Shown one piece after another: positions 6,086 through 16,049 of a stretch of 64,000 bases of DNA. The notes beneath the pieces are model-generated. The model was not told the origin of the DNA, made no database searches, and worked only from the letters and a program-made list of their open reading frames with translations. Source of the stretch: Paraglaciecola marina (GTDB lineage Bacteria; Pseudomonadota; Gammaproteobacteria; Enterobacterales; Alteromonadaceae); contig NZ_SAIS01000007.1 in the NCBI RefSeq assembly GCF_004360155.1, positions 1-64,000 of the forward strand, in the 5' to 3' direction. A program made the position numbers and the translations under genes. Every line of letters begins with the position of its first letter. The first letter of the stretch is position 1.

Positions 6086-8170
6086 TTAAAATTTACCTGA
6101 TAAGGTTAAGGTTGCATTTAACGGCGCACCCACAGTGACTTGGTGAGTCGCATGGGCGTTAGGGAAGTACTGTGTATCCCCTAAGTTTTCGATATTAAGC
6201 AAGACACGCATATCTTCAGATACTTGATAATACACGGCTGCATCTACACGGGTGTAGCTTGGTAATACCGCTGTATTGCCATTGTTTATATAGCTTTCAT
6301 CTTGGTAAGTGGCCCCAATCGCAACACCTAACACTTCGTTAATTTGGATGTTATTCCATACAGAAACTGTGTGTGCTGGTAATTCTCGTGGCGTAAGATC
6401 AGTACTGCCGTTGGTTCCATCTAAGTAACTATAATTAGCGTTTATTGTCCAGCTTTCTGTTAACTGCCCAGAAAACTGTAGTTCAACACCTGATATTTCT
6501 GATTCTGTTACGTCAAAGCGTTCAGCGTCAGTATCTGAGACTGACAGCGATGTTTGTTCGTTTTCGAATATTGCTGCAGTCAGACTCATACCAGACTCTA
6601 AGTCCCACTTCACACCAATTTCGCTATTTTTGTAAGTATCAGGATCTAACTGGTTGTTGTCACCGTTGATATTTGCGAATTGCTCACCACTTCGAGGTAA
6701 GAAGGATTCGCTGTAGCTTGCATAAAATGAGATGTTTTCTTGTGGTTTATAGATAGCACCAAATCGAGGTGATACTTCGCTGTCTTTCTTAGTACGGCGC
6801 TCTAGTACATCTGGGTCTGCGTTAAATACGTCTATATCAAAACTATCAAAACGTGCGCCAATTACCAAGTCAAAGTTCTCCGACAGGGCAATTTCATCTT
6901 GAATATATGCTGACTGAACATCTAAGGTTACACGAGTATCGTCGTTTAAGTCTGTAAAGGCTGCTGTGGTTACTTCACCATTGGCATTAACACCTGTTAA
7001 ACCTGAAAAGTCGATGGGACGTTGTACGTTAAATTGTTCAGTATCATCAATAGATGTAGAGAACACAGGGTTGAGACGGTTTTGGTCAGACGAAGTGTGG
7101 ATCCACTCTGCACCAAACATTAGAGTGTGACCAATATTGCCAGTGACAAACTCGTTAACTAAGTTACCGGTTAAAATCACATTGTCTCGTACTGTGGTAT
7201 CTATGTAGCCGTCTAAGGTGACTAGGGCATTGTCTTGATCATATGCTGAGGCATAAAAGTTAGAGTAAACCTTGTCATAGTTACCATAGAAAGCACTAAA
7301 GTTACCTTTTAGGGTATCACTGAATTGATGTTGTAAAGCCGTACGAAATATATGAGCTTGGGTTTCTTGATAGTTGTTATCTTTGTCACCAAACACTATG
7401 TTTTCTAGGGATTCATCAGGCTTACCATTGGTGCCTGTTGGAATACCACGGTCTATAAATCTTTGGTGATCAACGTATTCATAAGATAGGTCAATTGAGG
7501 TGTTTTCGCTCAGTACCGCATGTACTGTTGGGTTGATCCCAAAACGTTCACCTTCGTAGAAGTCTCTGTGATTATCTAGTTGTTCGTACATAGCATTAAC
7601 ACGAAAGGCGACATCTTCTGATAGTGAACTGTTGCTATCAATTGCGCCACGATAGCCCCCAAAAGAGTTCAATGATGCAGTATAAGCAGCAAAGTCACTG
7701 CTTGTTGTTGCTTTTTTAGTTACACGATTAAGCACACCGCCTGTACCACCACGGCCAAATAAAAGGGCATTGGGGCCACGCAAAATTTCAACTTGTTCAA
7801 TATTGTAAAGTGCCCTGTAGTATTGCACGTCATCTCTTGCGCCATCTAAGTAGAAATCTGCAGTAGAACGTACACCTCGAAAGACCACAGCATCGCGGTG
7901 TCCTTCACCCTGAGAAGTGTTAACACCTGGGGTATAGTCGATAAGTTGGCCAACGCTAACAATGTTACGTTGCAGAATATCTTCTGCTGTGAAAATAGAT
8001 AAACTCTGTGGTACGTCAAGAATAGGAGTAGGGGTTTTTATTGAGTTTGATTGATTGCTAGATAGGTAATTACCTGTCACTTCAATGATTTCGGTTTCGT
8101 CATTGGCACTAGCATGCTGGGTAAATGATAGGGTAACCATTGCTGCTATTGTGGTCATTCTCAGGTTCAT
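6086..8170 (-). CDS. TonB-dependent siderophore (catecholate-type) receptor
   Basis: This 694-residue outer-membrane receptor has a signal peptide cut near residue 22 (HASA) and a TonB-box-like ETEIIEVTG. The plug domain (about 45-155) carries DVPQSLSIF, RGVRSTADFYLDG and the signature VEILRGPNALLFGRGGTGG. A long beta-barrel ends in a terminal Phe (LSGKF). The motif set matches siderophore receptors of the Fiu/FhuA/FoxA class that import ferric chelates with TonB energy. The Fur-box-like site at 8296 points to iron repression. It is monocistronic, and no siderophore biosynthesis gene is nearby, so xenosiderophore use is likely. The exact ligand is unknown. Confidence 0.92.
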   Translation of the reverse strand: MNLRMTTIAAMVTLSFTQHASANDETEIIEVTGNYLSSNQSNSIKTPTPILDVPQSLSIFTAEDILQRNIVSVGQLIDYTPGVNTSQGEGHRDAVVFRGVRSTADFYLDGARDDVQYYRALYNIEQVEILRGPNALLFGRGGTGGVLNRVTKKATTSSDFAAYTASLNSFGGYRGAIDSNSSLSEDVAFRVNAMYEQLDNHRDFYEGERFGINPTVHAVLSENTSIDLSYEYVDHQRFIDRGIPTGTNGKPDESLENIVFGDKDNNYQETQAHIFRTALQHQFSDTLKGNFSAFYGNYDKVYSNFYASAYDQDNALVTLDGYIDTTVRDNVILTGNLVNEFVTGNIGHTLMFGAEWIHTSSDQNRLNPVFSTSIDDTEQFNVQRPIDFSGLTGVNANGEVTTAAFTDLNDDTRVTLDVQSAYIQDEIALSENFDLVIGARFDSFDIDVFNADPDVLERRTKKDSEVSPRFGAIYKPQENISFYASYSESFLPRSGEQFANINGDNNQLDPDTYKNSEIGVKWDLESGMSLTAAIFENEQTSLSVSDTDAERFDVTESEISGVELQFSGQLTESWTINANYSYLDGTNGSTDLTPRELPAHTVSVWNNIQINEVLGVAIGATYQDESYINNGNTAVLPSYTRVDAAVYYQVSEDMRVLLNIENLGDTQYFPNAHATHQVTVGAPLNATLTLSGKF

Positions 8171-8295
8171 GTGTGTGTTTCTCCAGAAATTAATTCTAAT
8201 GGCATAAATGCCCTTAACTTCACTGTGCCTAATTCCCTGTATGAATATTTTTATATTGTATTGAAAAGTAAAGTCGGCAGGATGTTAATGTTAAC

Positions 8296-8314
8296 GAAAA
8301 TGATTATCAATAAA
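8296..8314 (-). promoter_or_regulatory. Fur-box-like operator upstream of the TonB receptor
   Basis: GAAAATGATTATCAATAAA matches the classic 19-base Fur consensus at 14 of 19 positions, including the core AATGAT-ATCA. It lies about 125 bp upstream of the receptor start, in the region where its promoter must be. The rest of the 8171-8592 gap holds no convincing gene; a plus-strand frame at about 8453-8600 with a CLSCK motif is noted but unsupported. Confidence 0.65.
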
Positions 8315-8563
8315 GAAAAGTGGATTACATAGATTTTACTTTTATATAAAAAATGTCAATTAACGTGATCCATGTGTTATTCGGCGCAAGAATCAGTCTG
8401 TTTTAAATTTAAGGTTTTCAGAATGTTAAATTAAAGGTTTGGCAGGCATTACTTTGAACAAGCTACAAAGCGAATGTTTGTCATGTAAAACTCAGGTTGC
8501 TCAAGCCGGTTTTACAAAAGCTTTTGTAGACAGGGGTAACCCTTGGGGTCAGTGGGGGGAACA

Positions 8564-8582
8564 CGCCACTTTAAAAGTGGCG
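8564..8582. terminator. Perfect palindrome after serC
   Basis: CGCCACTT and AAGTGGCG form a near-perfect hairpin 11 bp after the serC stop codon. The minus-strand side lacks a clear T run, so it may be a weak terminator or an mRNA 3' end stabiliser. Confidence 0.45.
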
Positions 8583-8592
8583 TATAAGGTGT

Positions 8593-9711
8593 TTATTTAG
8601 ACTTTACTTGGTGGTAAGCCCATTCAATCCAAGGCAATAAGGCTGCTAAGTTGCTGTTTTCGATAGTTGCGCCGCACCAAATGCGCAAGCCTGCGGGGGC
8701 GTCTCGGTATGCACCAATATCATAGGCAACGGCGTTTTCATCAAGTAGTTTGATGACAGATTTTACTTGCTCGGCTGTTAAATCAAGGGTTAAGCAAACA
8801 CTAGTGTTTGAACGAATAACTTTGTCTTTGACCAAAAATTCAATCCAATCATGCTTGGCAACAAAGTCCTCTAGCGTAGCTAGGTTTTTATCTGCACGAG
8901 CTATGGTTTCGGTTACCCCGCCGATAGATTCAACCCAGTTTAATGCGTCCAAGTAATCTACTACACATAGCATGGATGGCGTGTTGATGGTGGCACCTGT
9001 GAATAAATCTTCGGTTAGTTTCCCATTTTTGGTCATGCGGAATATTTTAGGCAGTGGCCAACTTGGGGTGTAGCTTTCTAGCCTAGCGACAGCTTTAGGG
9101 CTAAGAATTAACATGCCATGGCCGCCTTCGCCGCCTAAGACTTTTTGCCAGCTGTAGGTGATAACATCTAGCTTTTGCCATTCAATTTCTTGAGCAAATA
9201 CGGCTGAGGTGGCATCGCAAAAGGTGAGCCCTTTGCGGTTTGCGTCTATCCAATTGGCATTGGGTACGCGGGCGCCAGATGTGGTGCCGTTCCATGTGAA
9301 TACCACATCATTGTCAAAGTTTACTTGAGTAAAATCAGGAAGCTGTCCATAGTCTGCACTATGAATGTTCACATCTTTGAGTTGCAACTGTTTAGTGATG
9401 TCTGTGGCCCAGCCTTGGCCAAATGATTCCCAATAGAGCACGTCAACTGGGCGTTCGCCGAGCATTGACCACATAGCCATCTCCATGGCTCCCGTATCTG
9501 AAGCTGGTACTACAGCTACTCTATAACCTTCTGGTAATCCTAATATTCTGGCTGTATCTAAGCATGCGCTTTTCAGGGCTTTTTTACCAATAGGTGCACG
9601 ATGGGAGCGGCCCAGTACAGACAAGTCTAAAGAATTAACATCATAACCGGGGCGTTTTGCACAAGGGCCTGAAGAAAAATTAGGATTTGCAGGTTTTTGG
9701 CTAGGGAGCAT
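8593..9711 (-). CDS. serC: Phosphoserine aminotransferase
   Basis: This is a 372-residue class V PLP-dependent transaminase that converts 3-phosphohydroxypyruvate and glutamate to phosphoserine in serine synthesis. The N-terminal [23 protein letters not shown] and [13 protein letters not shown], the DATSAVFA strand, and the PLP lysine in [13 protein letters not shown] (Lys190) identify the branch found in alphaproteobacteria and archaea (TIGR01365 type). This is not the enterobacterial SerC subtype, which is notable in a gammaproteobacterium but seen in marine Alteromonadales. It stands alone between an iron receptor and an outer-membrane protein gene. Confidence 0.9.
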   Translation of the reverse strand: MLPSQKPANPNFSSGPCAKRPGYDVNSLDLSVLGRSHRAPIGKKALKSACLDTARILGLPEGYRVAVVPASDTGAMEMAMWSMLGERPVDVLYWESFGQGWATDITKQLQLKDVNIHSADYGQLPDFTQVNFDNDVVFTWNGTTSGARVPNANWIDANRKGLTFCDATSAVFAQEIEWQKLDVITYSWQKVLGGEGGHGMLILSPKAVARLESYTPSWPLPKIFRMTKNGKLTEDLFTGATINTPSMLCVVDYLDALNWVESIGGVTETIARADKNLATLEDFVAKHDWIEFLVKDKVIRSNTSVCLTLDLTAEQVKSVIKLLDENAVAYDIGAYRDAPAGLRIWCGATIENSNLAALLPWIEWAYHQVKSK

Positions 9712-9871
9712 GAATTTTCCAAGGTTTATTGGGGGCTAAATTAAAGTGCTAGCATACAAGTGATTGTTAAGATCGGCTAGTGTTCAAACGCTATCAAATA
9801 TAGCAATTAGATAGGATATTGCAGCCTTATCAAGGTGCTTGCTAAGGCTGCAAAATGGAGTTGCGCAACTC

Positions 9872-10939
9872 TTAAAAGGCCAACTGGTATCCTATGGTGA
9901 ACATATTGTCCATTTCCATTTGTACGCCGTTGACGTCTTGGATGACAGGTATTTCGTATTCAAATGCCACCCTATGTTTGTTGGCTATCACAGTGTTTAT
10001 GCCTATCGCTGCCATTAACAATGTACCACCGTAGTTGGCAGGGTTGGCGGTTGTAACGGGAGCGGTAAGGTTTTCGTCTTCACCTACAATTTCTTGGGTT
10101 TTGTTATAGGTTAGCCGTGCAGTTGCACTTACTGCGTCTGAAAACCCATAGTTTGCCCAAGTGCTTAGTTTTAGGGTTTTACCGGTTTCGTAATCTTCAT
10201 CATTTTCTGAAAGTGCAAGATTATACAAGCCTTGTGCGCCCCAGCTTAGGTTGTCGTTATTGCCATTGTAAGTTAAACCAAATTCAGCTCTGTGGCTGCC
10301 TCCGCCTAATTGCATACTGTAGGGTAAGCGCAGGTTAGTGAGCATATTCATGGGCGTTAGCACTTGGTCAGTCTCTTCAATTGAACCTGTAGGTAATACC
10401 CAGCCAAGGTTTACATGAAACTTATGCTCTGGCGTATCTATTAAGCTGTAAAGCATAGTTAGCTTGGTGTCACCTAAGCCGGAACTTGCGGTATTGAAAT
10501 TATCTAAAACTGTAGTTCCGGATGCACCTGAGTAGGTGGTTAGCGTCATGTCATTATCAATATAATTAACCATGGCCATAAGGGTGACATGGTCAGTTGG
10601 TGCATACATAAAGCCAAGCATGTGCATGTTTTGCGTCATGGTTTGCGGCACCACTCTGACATAATTCATCGAGCTATTGGGCGCAGTTACTGAGGTGACT
10701 ATGTCATCGTCAGAAATACTGTCGCTGCCTTGTAAGTTGCCTGACATGGACATTTGCATAAACCGATAGGAAAACATGAACTCCCCTTTTTTGTGTAAAT
10801 GGTCTCCCATTACACCAATAGGTGCGTGGTCCGTCGCTTTTAAATTTGATTGTTGTGCTTCATCACTAAAGGCTTGAAGGGGTAATGTCATGAGCCCAGA
10901 GGTAACTAGGCTAGTAAATATAGAGCTAGATTTAAGCAT
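9872..10939 (-). CDS. Outer-membrane protein, MetA-pathway phenol-degradation-like (COG4313) family
   Basis: The protein has about 355 residues, a signal peptide (cut near LQAFSD) and a long alternating pattern of amphipathic strands ending in a terminal Phe, i.e. a beta-barrel. The N-terminal APIGVMGDHLHKKGEFMFSY followed by RFMQMSMSGN, and the TMTQNMHMLGFMYAP block, are characteristic of the transporter-like Phenol_MetA_deg family. The Met/His-rich N-terminal face suggests metal contact, but this is inference. ATG at 10939 follows AGAGAAG and is preferred to the TTG at 10963. The next gene upstream (11015-11443) may be co-transcribed. Confidence 0.7.
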   Translation of the reverse strand: MLKSSSIFTSLVTSGLMTLPLQAFSDEAQQSNLKATDHAPIGVMGDHLHKKGEFMFSYRFMQMSMSGNLQGSDSISDDDIVTSVTAPNSSMNYVRVVPQTMTQNMHMLGFMYAPTDHVTLMAMVNYIDNDMTLTTYSGASGTTVLDNFNTASSGLGDTKLTMLYSLIDTPEHKFHVNLGWVLPTGSIEETDQVLTPMNMLTNLRLPYSMQLGGGSHRAEFGLTYNGNNDNLSWGAQGLYNLALSENDEDYETGKTLKLSTWANYGFSDAVSATARLTYNKTQEIVGEDENLTAPVTTANPANYGGTLLMAAIGINTVIANKHRVAFEYEIPVIQDVNGVQMEMDNMFTIGYQLAF

Positions 10940-11014
10940 GATAACTTCTCTTAATTTAGTCAAAATGGTTAACGCTAATTAAAACGTCATGATTATTTTT
11001 TGGTAACAACAGGT

Positions 11015-11443
11015 TTAGCTAAGAGAAGGTGGCCCACGGGTTAAGGGAAGTTGATGTTTTGCATTTGGATATAAGGCTTGGAAATAGCGAATACTCAGAT
11101 TGCTATCTGCTGGCCTTACTAAATCTCCAAGGTTGTTGAAGATAAAGCCATGATATTTTGAGTCGCTTAAGTAGCCATAAGTACAGTGTAAATCGCTAAG
11201 GTTTTCGGGGCTATTTTCAGGAGGAGCAATATATTCTACTTTGCCTGTTTGTTCATAGACTGAAAGCGACATCCACTTGTAGCTGGTACCAGTACAAATT
11301 AAAACGCTATCTTGATCCGCAAAATCATTGGCATGACTAACCATAGAGGCAGATACATAAAGGCTTGCAACGCCATTAAACAACAAACTCAATATCAGGG
11401 TAAATACGATATTTTTGCGAAGTTTTTTAACGAGCTTTCTCAA
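11015..11443 (-). CDS. DUF2946-like exported protein
   Basis: This is a 142-residue protein with a charged N-terminus (RKLVKKLRKN) and one hydrophobic segment (about 12-32) that may be a signal anchor. It has a Cys in LICTGTSYKW and another in LHCTYGYL, and a C-terminus ending RGPPSLS. The layout (membrane segment, ICT strand, later HC, terminal RGPP) resembles DUF2946 proteins, which often neighbour copper or heme-related outer-membrane genes. It lies 75 bp upstream of the outer-membrane gene at 9872, in the same direction. The family assignment is tentative. Confidence 0.5.
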   Translation of the reverse strand: MRKLVKKLRKNIVFTLILSLLFNGVASLYVSASMVSHANDFADQDSVLICTGTSYKWMSLSVYEQTGKVEYIAPPENSPENLSDLHCTYGYLSDSKYHGFIFNNLGDLVRPADSNLSIRYFQALYPNAKHQLPLTRGPPSLS

Positions 11444-11559
11444 AAAAACACGGCCTTATTTCTGTCAGTGTAATATTCTAACCAGCTGAATGAGTTGGAG
11501 GCAAACCTTTTTATCATAGATGTCATTTTTTTGCTTAATTCGTTTTTTGTTAAAGAGTA

Positions 11560-12012
11560 TTAAGCTCGGTCGTCTTTTGCTGATTCCATCACCACATGGG
11601 TACTGATTGTGCTAACTTGTGGCAAAGTGCCTAGTACATCGGTATGAAAGGTTTTGTAGCTTTTCAAACTTTGTGTTTCTACTCGTAATATGTACTCAAA
11701 CGACCCAGTAACATTGTGGCATTCTTTGACTTCATTGGCTTTGATAATGGCTTGTTCGAAAGCGGACTGAGAGCTTTTTGTATGCTCTCCTAACCCAACT
11801 GTTACATAAGCGACAAATCCTTGCCCTAGTAACTCTTTGTCTAGAATGACGCGGTAGCCTTTAATGACTCCACTATTTTCTAACTCTTGAACACGTCTTA
11901 AGCAGGCTGACGGAGACAGACCAATTTTATCGGCAAGCTCGGAATTAGAGATTCGGCCGTTATTTGTTAGCTCTTGCAATATTCTATCGTTTATTCTGTC
12001 ATTTTTAATCAT
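11560..12012 (-). CDS. Lrp/AsnC-family transcriptional regulator
   Basis: From ATG 12012 the protein has 150 residues, the usual Lrp length. The N-terminal winged HTH is NDRILQELTNNGRISNSELA then DKIGLSPSACLRRVQELENS. The C-terminal RAM ligand-binding domain carries GQGFVAYVTVGL, VKECHNVTGSFEYIL and TLPQVSTISTHVVM. An earlier in-frame ATG at 12069 would add 19 atypical residues. It is divergent from the LysE exporter at 12120. Lrp-type regulators next to LysE/RhtB exporters commonly sense the exported amino acid, so control of that gene is likely. Confidence 0.9.
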   Translation of the reverse strand: MIKNDRINDRILQELTNNGRISNSELADKIGLSPSACLRRVQELENSGVIKGYRVILDKELLGQGFVAYVTVGLGEHTKSSQSAFEQAIIKANEVKECHNVTGSFEYILRVETQSLKSYKTFHTDVLGTLPQVSTISTHVVMESAKDDRA

Positions 12013-12119
12013 GTGTTGTTTGTGTGTTGTATTTTTAGGCTTATTTTGCACGAAATTTAATAATAACATTGTTTATAATTGCGTTAATTAAAAAATAGCT
12101 AATATGAAATACATTTTAA

Positions 12120-12716
12120 ATGAACTTTGAAATTTTGACCGCGTTGTTACTTTTTACTTTGGCTTCCTCAGTTACCCCAGGTCCAAACAACCTTATGTTA
12201 ATGACCTCTGGTGCTAATTTTGGTTTTAAACAAACCCTGCCTCATATGTTTGGAGTGAATTTAGGATTTACCTTTATGGTGATATTGGTAGGCTTGGGTT
12301 TGACGAAAATATTTGATGCTTACCCAATCAGTTATAATATTTTAAAGGTAGTGAGTGTGGCTTACCTTTTGTATTTGGCATTTAAAATAGCCACATCAGA
12401 TACCTCTATGGCGAGTAAGCAAAATAAATCTAAACCCATGACATTTATGCAAGCGGTTATTTTTCAGTGGGTAAATCCCAAAGCTTGGACAATGGCATTA
12501 ACTTCTATCAGTGTTTATGCACCTTCTAAAGACTTACACGCTGTGTTGTTTGTGGCATTAGTTTTTGGGATGGTGAACTTGCCAAGTATCACAGTATGGA
12601 CAGTATTGGGGAAAAACATCCGCCACTTTTTAACTAACGCCAAACGTTTAAAAACGTTTAATTACCTAATGGCGAGTTTGTTAGTGATGTCTTTGTATCC
12701 CATCTTTTGGGGGTAA
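12120..12716 (+). CDS. LysE/RhtB-family amino-acid exporter
   Basis: This 198-residue membrane protein has the N-terminal SVTPGPNNLMLM signature, a GFKQTLPHMFGVNLG block and the FQWVNPKAWTMAL motif. All are typical of the RhtB/YfiK (cysteine/O-acetylserine) branch. Six membrane segments are expected. It is divergently transcribed from the Lrp gene across a short AT-rich interval (12013-12119) that must contain both promoters. The substrate is not readable. The downstream sensor kinase gene converges, with only 8 bp between stops. Confidence 0.9.
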   Translation: MNFEILTALLLFTLASSVTPGPNNLMLMTSGANFGFKQTLPHMFGVNLGFTFMVILVGLGLTKIFDAYPISYNILKVVSVAYLLYLAFKIATSDTSMASKQNKSKPMTFMQAVIFQWVNPKAWTMALTSISVYAPSKDLHAVLFVALVFGMVNLPSITVWTVLGKNIRHFLTNAKRLKTFNYLMASLLVMSLYPIFWG

Positions 12717-12724
12717 GTATTTGA

Positions 12725-15433
12725 TTATTCAGGTGAAGAATTTTTAAGAGGCAGGTACTTAGCAATGGCCTTTTCTAAAGAGACATGGCTTATTGGTTTG
12801 GTTAAATAGTCATTCATACCTGCGGAATTTGCTTTGTCGTAGTCTTGTTGCATTGCATTGGCTGACAAGCCACATATTATTAAGTCTTTATATCCTAAGT
12901 CTCTGATTTTTCTGGTAGCTTCGTAACCATCCATAATTGGCATTTGTATGTCCATAAATATCATGTCGTAGTGTGGCGACTTTAGTACTTCTGATACGGC
13001 TTGATTACCATCATGGGCAATATCGTAGCGCACGCCCATAAATTTTAGCATTTCGCAGGTTACGGCTAGGTTAATATCATTATCTTCTACTAACAGCACA
13101 TGCCCTGAATATTGAGTGTTTGTTTCGTTTTGCCTATCCGGCATATCTGGAAAAGAAATTACTTTTCGATGGGTAAATAGTGTCAACAAAAAATTACTAC
13201 ACTGTTCAGGGATAAAAGGATGATATAGAAACTCTACATTCCAAAAGTGTTTTATTTGATCCGGTAAACTTTTGGAATGTGAGTGGGAAACGAATCCTAT
13301 GTTGATAGAGTTTTTGTGAAGGTGGTCAATTGCATCGAAAAAAGTCCTTAAAGCACTTTTTTCATCTATGTCTAAAACAACCACGTCTCCTTTTTTAATG
13401 TCATCAACCGCAGATGAAAGTTGAGTCAGTGGCATATGGTGATAATCTAATGCCAGCTTATCTAAATAACTATGGTGTAAAAAACTTTGCCTACTGGAAC
13501 TGAAATAGTACAGTTTAGACGTTAGACTAGGCGCCTTTGATAATACTTGCTCTGGTTTTGTTGTTGTTTTAAGTGGGAGGTCCACTGTGAATGTACTTCC
13601 TAGTCCTTTTTCGGAACTAACATCTATATGGCCTGACATTAAATCAACGAGTTGCTTTACGATTGATAGTCCTAAGCCTGTTCCTCCAAACTCCCTACTT
13701 GTTGTTCCATCCGCTTGGGTAAAAGAATTAAAAACCTCGTTTACCTGATTTTGGAGCATACCTATGCCTGTGTCTTTAACTTCTATTACCAAGTTTATGT
13801 TTGAGTCGTCTATTTTAGAAAAGTCAATATTGATAAGAACAGAACCATTTCGAGTAAATTTAATGGCGTTGCTACATAGGTTCAGTAAAATTTGATTGAT
13901 ACGCAAGGGGTCGCCAATCAGTGCGCTAGGTAAGTCTGGATTAACATAAATGCGAACGTCTAATTTCTTGTGTCGTGCACCACTTTCTATATTGGCGAGT
14001 AAATTACTGAACATATTGTTGACGCTAAACTCAATGCTCTCAATATCTAATCTACCAGCTTCAATCTTAGAAAAATCTAGAATGCTATCAATCAGATTAA
14101 GTAGTATTTGTCCAGAGTAGGAAGCTTTAGCTAGTTTATCCATTTGTTCTGCGGTAAGCGAAGAGCGTTTAAGTACTTCAATCATCCCTATAATGCCATT
14201 CATTGGGGTGCGAATTTCATGGCTCATATTTGCTAAAAACATACTTTTAGATGCAGTTGCTTGTTCGGCTTTTGTATTGATTTCGATGAGCTCTTTATTC
14301 AGTAATTCTTGCTGCTCATTTAACAGTTGGGATTGTTCTAATAATGATATGGTTTGTTTGTTTTTTTTATGAAAAATATCTGCGGCTTGAGCCAGCTCAC
14401 CAATTTCATCTGTGCGCTTTAGGTCTGGAATACTTTCTATATTCTCATCCTTTGCAAGTTTCCTAAATATGTTGGTAATGTGAGTAATTGGAAACATAAT
14501 TTTATAAATTAAGAATAATGCGGTTACTAGAGCCAAAACACTCCCCAAAAAAGAAAATGTAATTGAGCTTAAGCGAGAATTTTCAAATGACTCTTTAACC
14601 CCTAGATTGGTTTCTTTGAGGCTGTCTGTGACTAGATTATTTAAAGCTCGAGCTAGTAGTAGAAACTCATTTGCTGAACCTGTCATAACTATGTTTGCTA
14701 TAAATAAATAGCCTCGGGTGATTTGTGTGAGGCGACTAAATTCAGTTTCAACTTTATTTAAAGTTTGTAACGCAGTTTGAATTTTCAAGTCATCTGTATT
14801 GATGAGTTTAATGTCATTTTTCACAGCAGATATGAGTTGATTAAAGGGTTCTATAATAGATTGATCCGGTGCTAATAGGTATTGTAATAACAGGGTTTCA
14901 GCTTGAGCCAAATGAAATTTAGCAGATTGGTAATTTCGTTCGTTTGTAATGGTTGATTGGGGTATGAAATCAAACCCTTCAAATGCAGCCTCTAAATTGT
15001 TTAATACCCCTTCTTCATAAAATTGATTTCGTTTGGTTCTGCCCACAATAACGCTATTAAAGTTCTCTTGGTAATCATTAAGGTGTGCTCGCATACGCTT
15101 AATGTAGTCTAGGTAAACTTCTTGCTTTTCTTCTTTGGCTGTAAGGTCTGCTAAGGTGTTGAGGTTTTCTAAACTTTTAGTTATTAAAATACCGAAACGA
15201 TTCAGCGAGCTATCATTAGCTAAATTTTTATATATCAAAACGTTGCGTTGTAAATCTATGACGTCTCTTTCTAGCTCCCTAACTAAACTCACTTTGACAG
15301 CCATTTCTTGAGTTACGTCTAAACCCTTTTCAAAAGTGGACTGAATATTTTGAGATAAAAATACTTGAGATAGCATTAATGTAACTAATATGGCTGATAC
15401 TAGTAACATTTGCGATTTAATGGTTCTAAACAC
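12725..15433 (-). CDS. Hybrid sensor histidine kinase with receiver domain
   Basis: The protein has 902 residues. In order it has an N-terminal membrane segment (about 8-26), a helical extracytoplasmic sensor (about 30-290), a second membrane segment (about 293-315), a HAMP region, HisKA with the phospho-acceptor His near residue 406 (MSHEIRTPMNG), and HATPase_c (NLCSNAIKFT, KDTGIGM, GGTGLGLSI). A degenerate receiver-like stretch (about 640-760) precedes a C-terminal REC domain with VEDND and phospho-Asp in MIFMDIQMPIMDG (about 827). This is the ArcB/TorS/BarA-like layout. There is no Hpt domain, so phosphate must pass to a separate Hpt or regulator. Ligand and partner are unknown. Confidence 0.9.
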   Translation of the reverse strand: MFRTIKSQMLLVSAILVTLMLSQVFLSQNIQSTFEKGLDVTQEMAVKVSLVRELERDVIDLQRNVLIYKNLANDSSLNRFGILITKSLENLNTLADLTAKEEKQEVYLDYIKRMRAHLNDYQENFNSVIVGRTKRNQFYEEGVLNNLEAAFEGFDFIPQSTITNERNYQSAKFHLAQAETLLLQYLLAPDQSIIEPFNQLISAVKNDIKLINTDDLKIQTALQTLNKVETEFSRLTQITRGYLFIANIVMTGSANEFLLLARALNNLVTDSLKETNLGVKESFENSRLSSITFSFLGSVLALVTALFLIYKIMFPITHITNIFRKLAKDENIESIPDLKRTDEIGELAQAADIFHKKNKQTISLLEQSQLLNEQQELLNKELIEINTKAEQATASKSMFLANMSHEIRTPMNGIIGMIEVLKRSSLTAEQMDKLAKASYSGQILLNLIDSILDFSKIEAGRLDIESIEFSVNNMFSNLLANIESGARHKKLDVRIYVNPDLPSALIGDPLRINQILLNLCSNAIKFTRNGSVLINIDFSKIDDSNINLVIEVKDTGIGMLQNQVNEVFNSFTQADGTTSREFGGTGLGLSIVKQLVDLMSGHIDVSSEKGLGSTFTVDLPLKTTTKPEQVLSKAPSLTSKLYYFSSSRQSFLHHSYLDKLALDYHHMPLTQLSSAVDDIKKGDVVVLDIDEKSALRTFFDAIDHLHKNSINIGFVSHSHSKSLPDQIKHFWNVEFLYHPFIPEQCSNFLLTLFTHRKVISFPDMPDRQNETNTQYSGHVLLVEDNDINLAVTCEMLKFMGVRYDIAHDGNQAVSEVLKSPHYDMIFMDIQMPIMDGYEATRKIRDLGYKDLIICGLSANAMQQDYDKANSAGMNDYLTKPISHVSLEKAIAKYLPLKNSSPE

Positions 15434-15587
15434 TGTTCAAGCTAACCTTGTTTAGTAAGAAGAGGGGGGCTAATTTTGATGTAACATTCATGATTCATCC
15501 TTAAAGCAATTTAGAAACACTAATACAAAGTTAGATACCCTTCCATTATTCTTTAGTCTATAAGAGAAGTAGGTGTTTTATCTTGGC

Positions 15588-16049
15588 TTACTCGGCATAA
15601 AATTTGTGTTGAAATTTTAACGTTTGTAGTTGGGTACCGTTATTTATGTTGATTGTGATGCGGTATTGCTCTAAATCGCTAAAAGCTAGTGGAGCTAAAT
15701 AATAAACTGCATCACCTTCGGTAACTTTTTTAAACGATAACTTTTTTACAACTCCAAGTAAATTTTTTGCTTCGCCAGTTAAAATGACAGATTGTGCGGT
15801 TTTATCTTGTTTATCAAGCACAGAGATATTAATCAGCCCGTTATATTTACTGCGCACAATACCGTACTGCTTAGCCGTTTCAGGAGTTAAAAACGTACTG
15901 TTTATTGCAATGTAATGGACCTCCCAGTTGCCTAAATCGGCTTTTTGTTCAGCCTTAATCAAAGAGGTAAACATACCCAGGGCGCATAACAAAAGTACAC
16001 GCCATATAAAGACTTTATGCTTGTTTTTAGTAGATACCAAACCATTCAC
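15588..16049 (-). CDS. DUF4426-domain exported protein
   Basis: This is a 153-residue protein with a signal peptide (about 1-33, ending at LIKAEQ) and a beta-rich mature part containing GNWEVHYIAINSTFL, GIVRSKYNGLINISVLD and FKVTEGDAVYYLAPL-like strands. This pattern is DUF4426, regularly found after yggS-proC-yggT in Vibrio, Shewanella and Alteromonas. The start overlaps the end of yggT by 23 bp, so the two are probably translationally coupled. The function is unknown; a periplasmic immunoglobulin-like fold is likely. Confidence 0.78.
   Translation of the reverse strand: MNGLVSTKNKHKVFIWRVLLLCALGMFTSLIKAEQKADLGNWEVHYIAINSTFLTPETAKQYGIVRSKYNGLINISVLDKQDKTAQSVILTGEAKNLLGVVKKLSFKKVTEGDAVYYLAPLAFSDLEQYRITININNGTQLQTLKFQHKFYAE

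Noticed and set aside
8453-8600. Plus-strand frame of about 48 codons with CLSCK and NPWGQWGEHA
   Set aside because: TTG start with weak SD, overlap with the serC 3' end and no known family; insufficient support.
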